Assembly: GCA_963836785.1 (NCBI GenBank)
Contig: CAWIKW010000022.1
Location: 1-64,000 of the forward strand
Direction of reading: 5' to 3'
DNA length: 64,000 bases
From: DASQPR01 sp963836785
Lineage (GTDB): Bacteria; Actinomycetota; Actinomycetes; Mycobacteriales; Micromonosporaceae
Shown: one piece after another, positions 34,403-42,643 of the stretch
Position numbering within the stretch: position 1 is the stretch's first letter
Layout: each line of letters begins with the position of its first letter
Made by a program: the position numbers and the translations under genes
Notes under the pieces: generated by a model
What the model was told of the DNA's origin: nothing
What the model saw: the letters and a program-made list of their open reading frames with translations, nothing else
Databases searched by the model: none

Positions 34403-36622
34403 CTAGTCGCTTTGGGCTGGTGGGAGCGAGCGTGGGTGGGCTCGGCCGAGCATGTCGTTGGACGGCGGTGTGAAGTGCTCCACCGGCATCCCCTTGACTG
34501 CGGCGGCGAAGGTCGCGCCGAGCGCCGCCATTGGCAACGGGTGCAGGCCGCCGCCGGCCGGGTTCGCCGCGCTGTCCGGATCGGCGACGAAGGCCGAGCC
34601 GGCGAGCTGCGGCGTGAATGCGGAGAACCAGGCCGCGCGGTTGTTGTCGGTCGTGCCCGTCTTGCCAGCGATCGGACGGCCGACCTCGCCGGCGATCTGG
34701 CCCGCGGTGGGCTTTCCACCGCAGCCACCGCGAGCCGCGCCGTAGCCGGTCACGCAGCGGGCCGCATCCGTGGCCGCCCGGGCGACGTCCTTGCTGAAAG
34801 CACGGTTGCAGCGGGGCGCGTCGATACGTACGCGCTCGCCGTTCGACGTCGTCATCGCCGGTTTCCCGTCCGGTCCCATGATCGAGTTGACGGGCAGGGG
34901 CTGGCAGTAAATGCCCTCGGCCGCGATGGTCGCGAACACGTTAGCAACCTCCAGCGGCTGCGCGTCGGCGACACCGAGCGTGAAGGCGCCCCAGCCGTTC
35001 GCGTGAGCCGGTGACGACAGTTTCTGATCGATCGGCGTACGGAAGTGCACGCCGAGCCGCTTTGCCATGGCGACCGCGTTCTTGGCGCCGATCTTCTCCT
35101 CGACCTGTACCCAGTACGTGTTCACGGACATGCCGAACCCGCTCCACATGTTGTGCCGCCCGGTATCGGAACCACCGGCATTCGAGGGGCACCACCGTCC
35201 ACCGCAGGAACCGGCGCCGCCGCCCAGGTAAATCGTCCGAAGCTTGGCCGGCGCGAAAAAGGAGAGGTTGAGCGTGTAGCCCATGTCGAGCGCGGCCAGC
35301 ATTGTGAAGATCTTGAATGTGGAGCCGGCCTGATAGCCCGGTAGATCGCCGCCGCCGTCCAGCATGTTCACCGTGTTCGGATAGTTGCCTTTGATGCCGT
35401 GCCTGCGGTTATACCCATTTGAACTCGGCTTGTTGTCTTGCGAGTCGAGCGAGTAGTTCCGGTTGACCGCCATGGCTTGGACCCGACCCGTACCGGGTTG
35501 GATCAACACCTCGCCGAGCGCGAACTTCGAGTTCTTCGACAACCCGTGCGTGACCTTCGACTGGGCGATCGACTGGATCTTGGGGCTGATCGACGTGACG
35601 ACGCGGTAGCCGCCGCGTTGAAGGGCATCCAATCGATCCTGCTGTGTCTTGCCGAACGCCGGCTGGGCCAGCCACCACTGCTTGAACTCGTCGCAGAAGA
35701 ATCCCCAGTCGTTGTGCTGCTCCGACACGCTGACGCAGTCGTTCGGTGGCGACGACAGGTTCAACGTGATCGGTGCCCGCTCCGCCTTGGCGGCTTCGGC
35801 CGCCGATACGTAACCGAGCGCCTGCATGCGGCTGATCACGTAGTTGCGCCGCTCCAGGGCGGCCTTCTTGTCCGACCCGGTCGGGTCGTACGTCGTCGGG
35901 GCCTGGACGAGTCCGGCGATCATCGCGGCCTGGTCCAGCGTCAAGTCGTTGGGGCTGGTCGAGAAGTACGTGTGTGCGGCGGCATAGACGCCGTACGCCC
36001 GGTGGCCGAAGTAGGCGAGATTCAAGTAGCCCTCGAGGATCTGCTTCTTGGACATTTGCGTCTCGAGGTCGAGTGCGAGCTTCATCTCGCGGATCTTGCG
36101 AGCCGGCGTTTGTTCGGTCGCTTCGACCGCTGACTCGGGCGTCGTGGCGCCGTCGCGAAGCGCATTGCGGACGTACTGCATCGTCAGCGTCGAGGCACCC
36201 TGCGAGACGCCGCCGGCTTCGTCGTTGGCGACGAACGCCCGGGCGACGCCGCGGACGTCGACGCCCTTGTGGTCGTAGAACCGTCCGTCCTCGGCGGCGA
36301 CGATCGCCTGCTGCATGTAGGGCGACATTTGGTCGATCGAGACCGCGGTCCGGTTCTCGGCGTAGAACTCGGTCAGCAGGGTCTTGCCATCGCTGGCATA
36401 GACGTAGGTCGTCTGCGCCAGCGGTGGGATGGTGAGTTCGGAGGGCAGCGATTGGATCGCGTCGGCACCGGCTTTGGCGCCGAGCCCGCCGGCCGCGGCG
36501 AGCGGATAGGCGACGGCGGCGACGGTTACGCCGGCGATGAGTCCGGCACGGATGAGGGGGACAAGGCGGCTGCTGGCCGAGAGTGCTCGCTTAATCACGT
36601 CATCAAGGTATGACAAATCCAT
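34403..36622 (-). CDS. Bifunctional penicillin-binding protein (transglycosylase/transpeptidase)
   Basis: A class A PBP of about 739 residues. It has an N-terminal membrane anchor (LVPLIRAGLIAGVTVAAVAY) and a GT51 transglycosylase domain with AAEDGRFYDHKGVDVRG (catalytic Glu), then QGASTLTMQYVRN. The transpeptidase domain has SxxK in AGSTFKIFTM, SVN in FGMSVNTYW, and KTG in PIAGKTGTTDNNRAAWFS. No PASTA repeats are visible. It makes and crosslinks peptidoglycan outside the membrane. The start is uncertain: ATG 36622 or 36631, or GTG 36598. The AT-rich stretch around 36595-36660 is probably the promoter. Confidence 0.93.
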   Translation of the reverse strand: MDLSYLDDVIKRALSASSRLVPLIRAGLIAGVTVAAVAYPLAAAGGLGAKAGADAIQSLPSELTIPPLAQTTYVYASDGKTLLTEFYAENRTAVSIDQMSPYMQQAIVAAEDGRFYDHKGVDVRGVARAFVANDEAGGVSQGASTLTMQYVRNALRDGATTPESAVEATEQTPARKIREMKLALDLETQMSKKQILEGYLNLAYFGHRAYGVYAAAHTYFSTSPNDLTLDQAAMIAGLVQAPTTYDPTGSDKKAALERRNYVISRMQALGYVSAAEAAKAERAPITLNLSSPPNDCVSVSEQHNDWGFFCDEFKQWWLAQPAFGKTQQDRLDALQRGGYRVVTSISPKIQSIAQSKVTHGLSKNSKFALGEVLIQPGTGRVQAMAVNRNYSLDSQDNKPSSNGYNRRHGIKGNYPNTVNMLDGGGDLPGYQAGSTFKIFTMLAALDMGYTLNLSFFAPAKLRTIYLGGGAGSCGGRWCPSNAGGSDTGRHNMWSGFGMSVNTYWVQVEEKIGAKNAVAMAKRLGVHFRTPIDQKLSSPAHANGWGAFTLGVADAQPLEVANVFATIAAEGIYCQPLPVNSIMGPDGKPAMTTSNGERVRIDAPRCNRAFSKDVARAATDAARCVTGYGAARGGCGGKPTAGQIAGEVGRPIAGKTGTTDNNRAAWFSAFTPQLAGSAFVADPDSAANPAGGGLHPLPMAALGATFAAAVKGMPVEHFTPPSNDMLGRAHPRSLPPAQSD

Positions 36623-36747
36623 AAATAGCATGATTTGAAGTGGAAACAAGGAGGGTAAAAAAGCCGCGACCGGCCACGTCGGACACTCCGCGGACCGGCC
36701 GCCGACCGGTTTCGCGGCCGGTCGCCTCTACCAGGCAGTATGGCGGG

Positions 36748-37800
36748 ATGGTCGACGTTGTGCAGAGTCTTGACGAAGTCCTCAGGTTCCATGGAGATGC
36801 CGAAGCGTCGCGCGGCCTCGTCGACCTTGCGGTCAACGTACGCTCGGCGCCGATGCCGGCCTGGCTCGCGGAGCCGATCGTCGCGTCGCTCGCCGAACTC
36901 GCGCGGTATCCGGACCAGGCGGCGGCGCTCGACGCCGTAGCGGCTCGCCATGGCCGGCCGACGTCCGAGGTGCTCTTGACCGCCGGCGCCTCGCAGGCCT
37001 TCACCGTGATTGCGCAGGCATTCGCCCGTGCCCGGCATCCCGTCGTCGTGCACCCCCAGTTCACCGAGCCGGAGGCGGCGCTCCGTGCGGTCGGGCTGCG
37101 ACCGGATCGCCTCGTTTTGGACGCGGCCGACGGATTCCGGCTCGATCCGGCGGCGGTCCCGAATACGGCCGACCTGGTCTTGATCGGTAATCCCACCAAT
37201 CCAACGTCGGTCGCGCATCCGGCCGAGGCGGTCGCGGCGCTCGCCCGCCCGGGCCGGCTGATCGTCGTCGACGAAGCATTCGCCGACACGATCCCGGGCG
37301 AGCCCACGTCGCTCGCCGGCCGGCGCGATCTGCCGGGCCTGGTCGTGATCCGGAGCCTGACCAAGACATGGGGGCTCGCCGGGCTGCGCGTCGGCTACCT
37401 GATGGGCGAGGCGACGACGATCAGCGAACTCGCCGTGCAACAGCCGCTGTGGCCGGTCTCGACGCCGGCCCTGGCCGCGATGATCGCGTGCGTGCAGCCG
37501 CTGGCGGTCGCGGCAGCCGACGAGATCGCGCACGGGATCGCGGCCGACCGAGATCACCTGCTGCGTGCGCTGGCCGAAATACCGTCCATCGAAGTGCCGG
37601 CCGAGTCGACCAGCTCGTTCGTCCTGCTGCACCTGCCGGACGGTGCACGGGTTCGGGCCGACCTGCGTGAGCGCGGGTTCGCGGTCCGTCGCGGAGACAC
37701 GTTCCCCGGGCTGGGCGCCGACTGGCTTCGCGTCGCCGTACGCGACACTGCATGCAGCGACGCATTCGTGGCGGCGCTGCGCGACTGCGTGACCGCATGA
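36748..37800 (+). CDS. CobC-like PLP aminotransferase (Rv2231c type)
   Basis: A fold-type I PLP enzyme of 350 residues related to histidinol-phosphate aminotransferase and threonine-phosphate decarboxylase. Features are VNVRSAPMPAWL, AGASQAFTVIAQAF, GNPTNPTSVAHP, IVVDEAFADTIPGEP and the PLP Lys in RSLTKTWGLAGLRVGYLMG. In actinobacteria such proteins are annotated CobC. The siroheme synthase gene begins 54 bp later on the same strand, which supports a cobalamin role (making the aminopropanol side chain). The start is ATG 36748, preceded by a CAGTAT hexamer. Confidence 0.82.
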   Translation: MVDVVQSLDEVLRFHGDAEASRGLVDLAVNVRSAPMPAWLAEPIVASLAELARYPDQAAALDAVAARHGRPTSEVLLTAGASQAFTVIAQAFARARHPVVVHPQFTEPEAALRAVGLRPDRLVLDAADGFRLDPAAVPNTADLVLIGNPTNPTSVAHPAEAVAALARPGRLIVVDEAFADTIPGEPTSLAGRRDLPGLVVIRSLTKTWGLAGLRVGYLMGEATTISELAVQQPLWPVSTPALAAMIACVQPLAVAAADEIAHGIAADRDHLLRALAEIPSIEVPAESTSSFVLLHLPDGARVRADLRERGFAVRRGDTFPGLGADWLRVAVRDTACSDAFVAALRDCVTA

Positions 37801-37854
37801 CCACGGGGTCGACCGGGTCGGTCTGCGCCACGAATCCGGAATCGAGGAGAGCGC

Positions 37855-39105
37855 GTGCCTGACCCGACGCCGTACCCGCTGGGCCTCCAGCTCGCCGGTC
37901 TCCGGGTGCTGGTGGTCGGCGGCGGCGCCGTCGCAACGAGGCGCGTGCCCCCGCTCCTCGCCGCCGGGGCCGAGGTGACCATCGTCGCGCCAGCGCTCAC
38001 ACCGGCCCTTCGCGCGCTCGCCGACGCCGGCCGCGTTACCTGGCACGAGCGACCGTTCCGCGCGACCGACGTCGACGGTGCTTGGCTTGTCCATGCCGCG
38101 GTGGACGACGCCACCGCGGCGGCGGACATCAGCGCGGCAGCCAACGCGCGACATGTGTTCTGCGTACGGGCCGACGACCGTCGGGCGGCCACGGCGTGGA
38201 CTCCGGCGGTGACGCGACACGGCCCGGTAACCGTGGCTGTGCTGGGCGGCGGCGATCCCCGCCGGTCGATGGCGGTACGCGACCGGATCGCAGGCGGCCT
38301 CGCCGACGGCACGCTCGATCCGGCTTCCCGCGATTCGCCCGACGGCGGCCCGACGCCGGGCCACGGCTCGGTGACACTCATCGGCGCCGGCCCCGGCGAT
38401 CCCGAGCTGATCACGGTGAAGGGCCGCCGGCTGATCGCGACGGCGACCGTCGTCGTTGTCGACCACCTTGCCCCCGGGCTCCTGCTCGATGAGCTCGGTC
38501 CGAACGTCGAGGTCGTCGACGCGTCGAAGCTGCCGTACGGGCCACAGAGAGCGCAGGACGAGATCAACCAGATCCTCGTCGACCGGGCCCGGGCCGGGCA
38601 CACCGTCGTCCGGCTCAAGGGCGGCGACCCGTACGTGTTCGGCCGCGGCGGCGAAGAGGTGCTGGCTTGTGCCGCCGCGGGCGTTCCGGTGACCGTGGTT
38701 CCCGGGGTGACCAGCGCCTTCGCTGTGCCGGCCGCGGCCGGCATCCCGGTGACTCACCGGGGCGTGACCCATGAGGTCGTCGTCGTCTCCGGCCACCTGC
38801 CGCCCGGTCACCCGGCATCGCTCGTGGACTGGCCGGCGGTCGCCCGACTACGCGGCACGGTCTGCGTACTCATGGGCTTGAAGAATCTCGCGCCCATCGC
38901 GTCCGCGCTCATCGCCGGCGGTCGCGATCCGGTGACGCCGGCCGCCGTCGTGCAGGACGGGACGACCGATCACCAGCGCATCGTCCGTGCGCCACTCGGC
39001 GAGATCGCGGCTGCGGTCGATCGGGCCGGGCTGCACGCCCCGGCGGTCGTCGTGATCGGGGCCGTCGCCGAGCTCCCAACGGCGGTCGACCACGCTGCCG
39101 ACTAG
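37855..39105 (+). CDS. cysG: Siroheme synthase (precorrin-2 dehydrogenase/uroporphyrinogen-III C-methyltransferase)
   Basis: A 416-residue fusion. Residues 1-150 hold an NAD-binding dehydrogenase domain (LRVLVVGGGAVATRRVPPLL, VTIVAPALTP). Residues about 172-410 are the SAM-dependent uroporphyrinogen-III methyltransferase: TLIGAGPGDPELITVKG, VVVVDHLAPG, VRLKGGDPYVFGRGGEE, PVTHRGVTHEV and VCVLMGLKNL. It makes precorrin-2 and oxidises it towards sirohydrochlorin, feeding both sulfite reductase and cobalamin. GGAG lies 8-10 bases before GTG 37855. Confidence 0.93.
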   Translation: MPDPTPYPLGLQLAGLRVLVVGGGAVATRRVPPLLAAGAEVTIVAPALTPALRALADAGRVTWHERPFRATDVDGAWLVHAAVDDATAAADISAAANARHVFCVRADDRRAATAWTPAVTRHGPVTVAVLGGGDPRRSMAVRDRIAGGLADGTLDPASRDSPDGGPTPGHGSVTLIGAGPGDPELITVKGRRLIATATVVVVDHLAPGLLLDELGPNVEVVDASKLPYGPQRAQDEINQILVDRARAGHTVVRLKGGDPYVFGRGGEEVLACAAAGVPVTVVPGVTSAFAVPAAAGIPVTHRGVTHEVVVVSGHLPPGHPASLVDWPAVARLRGTVCVLMGLKNLAPIASALIAGGRDPVTPAAVVQDGTTDHQRIVRAPLGEIAAAVDRAGLHAPAVVVIGAVAELPTAVDHAAD

Positions 39106-39194
39106 CGACGCGCGTCCGGGCGAATCGATGTGGCGTCGACGAACCTCAGCCGTCCCGCCACGATTGCGTAATAGGGCAAGCGGGTGCAATGGTT

Positions 39195-39208
39195 TGCATC
39201 TGGATGCA
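39195..39208. promoter_or_regulatory. Candidate LacI operator (TGCATC-TG-GATGCA)
   Basis: A perfect 6+2+6 palindrome ends one base before the -10 hexamer of lacI. A repressor bound here would block its own promoter. Confidence 0.6.
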
Positions 39209-39209
39209 T

Positions 39210-39215
39210 TAGGCT
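39210..39215 (+). promoter_or_regulatory. Candidate -10 (TAGGCT) for lacI
   Basis: TAGGCT is 7 bases before ATG 39223. Confidence 0.5.
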
Positions 39216-39222
39216 TGCGCGC

Positions 39223-40278
39223 ATGACACGGAGACTCGCCGACGTAGCGAAGTACGTCGGCGTCAGCGAGGCGACGGTCAGTCGCGTGCTCAACAGCAAG
39301 CCCGGCATCTCCGACGCGACCCGCGCGGCGGTGCTGACCGCGCTGGATGTCCTCGGCTACGACCGACCGGCCAAGCTGCGCGGCGACCGGGCGCGGCTGG
39401 TGGGTCTGATCCTGCCGGAGTTGCAGAACCCGATCTTTCCGGCGTTCGCCGAGGTGGCGGCGGGCGACCTCGCCAAGCGCGGATTCACCCCGGTGTTGTG
39501 CACCCGTACGGCCAACGGCGTCAGCGAGGGTGACTACGTCGACATGCTGCTCGACCAACACGTCTCCGGCGTGCTGTTCTCGGGTGGTCTCTACGCCCAG
39601 GGCGACGCCGACCACGAGCACTACCGCCGGCTCAAGGAACGCGGCCTCCCAGCCGTGCTCGTCAACGCGGCGGTCGACGACATCGGGTTCCCCCGGGTGT
39701 CCGTCGACGATGTGCACGCGGTCGAGCAGGCCTACACCCACCTGTCGTCGCTGGGTCACGAACGCATCGGGCTCGTACTCGGCCCCCGCGATCACATGCC
39801 GTCGGCGCGGAAATACGTTGGCTACACGGGAGCCGTTGCATCGCGCGGTGGCCAGGTCGACGACCAACTGGTCGAGCGCACCATGTACTCGATGGAGGGT
39901 GGCCAGGCGGCCGCGGCGCGTCTGGTGACGCGCGGCGTGACGGGGCTGATTTGTGCAAGCGACGTGCACGCGCTGGGCGCCATCCGCGCGGTACGCCGAC
40001 TGGGCAAGACGGTGCCGGGCGACGTGTCGGTGGTGGGCTTTGACGATTCGGCGTTCATGAGCTGCATCGATCCGCCGCTCACGACCGTACGGCAACCGAT
40101 CGAGGCGATGGGCCAGGCCGCCGTCGCGCTATTGGTCGGTCAGATCGCCGGCCAGACCGCGCCGACCGAAGAGTTGATGTTCGAGCCGGAGTTGGTCGTC
40201 CGCGGCTCGACCGGTCCCGTCTCGACGCGCATTCCGGAACAGGCCGGCCGACTCGGCGCGTCGAACGCGAGGGCGTGA
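39223..40278 (+). CDS. LacI-family transcriptional regulator
   Basis: A 351-residue repressor. The N-terminal helix-turn-helix is RLADVAKYVGVSEATVSRVLNSKPGISDATR with hinge helix (split here over residues 3-33). The periplasmic-binding-protein fold follows: VGLILPELQNPIFPAFAEVA, FTPVLCTRTANG, VSVDDVHAVEQAY, ICASDVHALGAIRA, DVSVVGFDDSAFMSCIDPPL and TTVRQPIEAMGQAAVALL. The gene next downstream on the same strand is a GH13 alpha-glucosidase, so a maltodextrin-type inducer is likely. ATG 39223 is preferred over the open frame from 39184, which lies in the operator. Confidence 0.93.
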   Translation: MTRRLADVAKYVGVSEATVSRVLNSKPGISDATRAAVLTALDVLGYDRPAKLRGDRARLVGLILPELQNPIFPAFAEVAAGDLAKRGFTPVLCTRTANGVSEGDYVDMLLDQHVSGVLFSGGLYAQGDADHEHYRRLKERGLPAVLVNAAVDDIGFPRVSVDDVHAVEQAYTHLSSLGHERIGLVLGPRDHMPSARKYVGYTGAVASRGGQVDDQLVERTMYSMEGGQAAAARLVTRGVTGLICASDVHALGAIRAVRRLGKTVPGDVSVVGFDDSAFMSCIDPPLTTVRQPIEAMGQAAVALLVGQIAGQTAPTEELMFEPELVVRGSTGPVSTRIPEQAGRLGASNARA

Positions 40279-40345
40279 CGATCGCCCGACGCTCTTGCTC
40301 GCGCCGACCGCGACCCCGTACCAATGGGCTTGACAGCGCTCGCCC

Positions 40346-40371
40346 ACGGCGGAGGGTAGGCGCCGTTTTTT
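40346..40371 (+). terminator. Rho-independent terminator after lacI
   Basis: ACGGCG (40346-40351) pairs with CGCCGT (40361-40366) around a 9-base loop. The arm runs directly into six T residues. This is the only classic T-tract terminator I found, and it separates lacI from the GH13 gene. Confidence 0.75.
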
Positions 40372-40510
40372 ACTGCCATCATCCGATTTTCAAGGCGGTT
40401 GGGTAAGTTCTTGCACTTCGCCATAGACTAATTGCACCAGCCGGCATACCCTCATGCTGACGCTGATCCGAACCGCAACGCGGCATGACCGAACGGCTGG
40501 AGGGCGAACG

Positions 40511-42163
40511 GTGGTCGTGAGCAACCGGCATCCCGACGAGAATGCCGGCGCCTGGTGGCGAAGCGCGGCCATCTATCAGGTCTACGTCCGCAGCTTCGCC
40601 GACGGTGACGGCGACGGGATCGGCGACATCGCCGGCATCCGTGCGCACTTGGCTCACGTCCGCGCCCTCGGCGCCGACGCGATCTGGCTGAATCCCTGGT
40701 ACGTGTCGCCGCAGGCTGATGCCGGCTACGACGTGGCCGACTACCGTGACATCGATCCGGTGTTCGGCACGTTGGCGGACGCCGAGGGGCTGATCGCCGA
40801 CGCACACGAGCTGGGCATCCGGGTGATCGTCGATATCGTCCCGAATCACTGCTCGGATCAACACCCCTGGTTCCGGGCCGCGCTCGCCGCTAGGCCGGGA
40901 TCGCCCGAGCGGCAGCGCTTCGTGTTCCGTCCCGGCCGCGGCGCCGGCGGCGACGAGCCACCGAACAACTGGCTGTCGAACTTCGCCGGCTCGTCCTGGA
41001 CCAGAGTCACCGAGGCCGACGGTTCGCCCGGCGAGTGGTATCTGCACCAGTTCGCGCCGGAGCAGCCGGACTTCAACTGGGCCAACCCGGAGGTGCACGC
41101 CGAATTCGAGGCGGTGCTGCGGTTCTGGCTCGACCGCGGCGTCGACGGCTTCCGGATCGACGTCGCGCACGGCCTCGTCAAGGCCGACGGGCTGCCCGAT
41201 GCCGGCCCGGACGACCGGCGCGGCTGGATGCCCTTCGAGGACCAGGACGGCGTACACGACATCTGGCGGGAGTGGCGCCGGATCATCGACTCCTATCCCG
41301 GCGAGCGCGTGCTGGTCGGTGAGGTGTGGGTGCCCGAGCCGGAGCGCTTCTCCCGCTATCTCCGCCGGGACGAGCTGCACTCCGCGTTCAACTTCGACTT
41401 CCTGCGCTCGCCGTGGGGCGCAACGCCGATGCGCGCCGTCATCAACGCGACGCTCGCCACGCACGCGCTCGTCGGTGCGCCGGCGACCTGGGTGCTGTCC
41501 AACCACGACGTGCCGCGGCATGTCACGCGCTACGGCCGCGTGGATACGTCGTTCGAATTCGGCCACAGCCAGCTCGGTGCGCCGACCGATCGGGAGTTGG
41601 GCACCCGTCGCGCCCGAGCCGCAGCGCTTCTCACGCTTGCGCTGCCCGGCGGTGTCTACGTCTATCAAGGTGACGAACTCGGCCTCTGGGACGTCGAGGA
41701 CATCCCCGACGAGCTTCGTCAGGATCCGATGTGGGAGCGGTCGGGCCACCTCGACGGCGTACGCGACGGGTGCCGCGTACCGATGCCGTGGTCCGGTGAC
41801 GAACCGCCGTTCGGCTTCAGCCCGGACGGCTCGGCGCGCCCGTGGCTGCCCCAGCCGGCCGATTGGAAGGGCTTCACCGTCGCGGCCGAGGTCGGACGGG
41901 AGGCGTCGATGCTGTCGCTCTATCGCGACGCGCTACGTCGCCGGCGGACGACTCGAGAGCTCGGCGACGGGCCGCTGGAATGGCTCCCATCCCATCCGGA
42001 TGTGCTCGCGTTCAAGCGTGGCGACGGGTTCGCTTGCGTAGTCAACATGTCGGACGGTCCGGTCACGTTGCCGCCGCACGATGAGGTGATGTTGGCCAGC
42101 TGTCCGCTCGACGCCGGCCGGCTGCCGGTCGATGCCGCCGTCTGGCTGCGTACCGCGGGGTGA
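40511..42163 (+). CDS. aglA: GH13 alpha-glucosidase
   Basis: A 550-residue alpha-glucosidase of the GH13 oligo-1,6-glucosidase/AglA type. It starts with AAIYQVYVRSFADGDGDGIG and contains IVDIVPNHCSDQHPWF (region I). The nucleophile Asp is in GVDGFRIDVAHG, the acid/base Glu in VLVGEVWVPEP, and the third Asp in WVLSNHDVPRH. It releases glucose from short alpha-glucosides and is probably cytoplasmic, since no signal peptide is seen. GGAGGG before GTG 40511 supports the start; TTGCA boxes around 40410-40435 could be LacI half-sites. Rv2471 is the mycobacterial relative. Confidence 0.93.
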   Translation: MVVSNRHPDENAGAWWRSAAIYQVYVRSFADGDGDGIGDIAGIRAHLAHVRALGADAIWLNPWYVSPQADAGYDVADYRDIDPVFGTLADAEGLIADAHELGIRVIVDIVPNHCSDQHPWFRAALAARPGSPERQRFVFRPGRGAGGDEPPNNWLSNFAGSSWTRVTEADGSPGEWYLHQFAPEQPDFNWANPEVHAEFEAVLRFWLDRGVDGFRIDVAHGLVKADGLPDAGPDDRRGWMPFEDQDGVHDIWREWRRIIDSYPGERVLVGEVWVPEPERFSRYLRRDELHSAFNFDFLRSPWGATPMRAVINATLATHALVGAPATWVLSNHDVPRHVTRYGRVDTSFEFGHSQLGAPTDRELGTRRARAAALLTLALPGGVYVYQGDELGLWDVEDIPDELRQDPMWERSGHLDGVRDGCRVPMPWSGDEPPFGFSPDGSARPWLPQPADWKGFTVAAEVGREASMLSLYRDALRRRRTTRELGDGPLEWLPSHPDVLAFKRGDGFACVVNMSDGPVTLPPHDEVMLASCPLDAGRLPVDAAVWLRTAG

Positions 42164-42184
42164 CGCTGCGCGGCCAGACGGGGA

Positions 42185-42240
42185 CTAGCGGACTCGGGGG
42201 ATCAGTGAGCGGCTGTTCCCCCGAGTTCACTTCGTGCTAG
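42185..42240. terminator. Hairpin after the GH13 gene
   Basis: ACTCGGGGGA (42192-42201) pairs with TCCCCCGAGT (42217-42226) around a 15-base loop. An outer CTAGC/GCTAG pair (42185-42189, 42236-42240) could close it further. It lies 22 bases after the GH13 stop. Confidence 0.55.
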
Positions 42241-42265
42241 TGACTGCCGTGCCTACGCAGCGCTC

Positions 42266-42344
42266 CAAGATCCGTGACCTTGCAGCAAGAGTGGCCCATC
42301 GCGTCCATGATCAGACCTCTGGCGGTGCAAGATCGCGGATCTTG
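42266..42344. repeat. Inverted repeat in the GH13-tRNA spacer
   Basis: CAAGATCCGTGACCTTGCA (42266-42284) is complementary at 17 of 19 bases to 42326-42344, with 41 bases between. From here to the tRNA (42345-42451) I see no gene. Confidence 0.6.
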
Positions 42345-42451
42345 AGGCGGAGCCGGGTTAGGCCACCGGGCACCGAGGCTGGGTGCGGTGAACTCCAACC
42401 TCCATCAACCGGAACCAGAATCCGGCGACCTCCGGGTTAGTCGAGCACCCA

Positions 42452-42527
42452 TGGAACCATCGACGGGACTCGAACCCGCTCTCTCCTGGTTGGAATCCAG
42501 GCATGTCACCCGTTACACCTCGACGGC
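42452..42527 (-). tRNA. tRNA-Gly (anticodon UCC), atypical
   Basis: The minus strand folds into a full 76-base cloverleaf. A 7-bp acceptor (GCCGTCG with CGATGGT, including two G-U pairs) leads to D-stem GTGT/ACAT with an 8-base loop. The anticodon stem CCTGG/CCAGG has loop ATTCCAA, so anticodon UCC with T33 is correct. The T-stem is GCGGG/CCCGT with loop TTCGAGT. A discriminator T (the Gly identity base) and an encoded CCA end it. Unusual points are A instead of T at position 8 and a sequence unlike standard actinobacterial tRNA-Gly genes. It may be an accessory or decaying tRNA. TATCCT (42595-42590) could be its -10. Confidence 0.62.
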
Positions 42528-42643
42528 ATGGCAGCGAGCACGGGACTCGAAAGGCTCCTAGCTCGGTGCGGTCTCGTCCGTGCAACACGAGGATAGGGGC
42601 CGCCATTCCGATCATGCATGCGAATTTTGGGCATGGCGGCCGA

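Noticed and set aside
27211..36650. Defence or prophage island
   Set aside because: The small unknown genes in this stretch have no integrase, transposase, toxin-antitoxin or restriction motifs around them.
42528..42600. Second tRNA-like sequence upstream of tRNA-Gly (TTCGAGTCCCGT...GCCA on the minus strand)
   Set aside because: A T-loop and 3' end are recognisable, but the T-stem 5' side and the 5' acceptor strand do not pair, so no cloverleaf forms.
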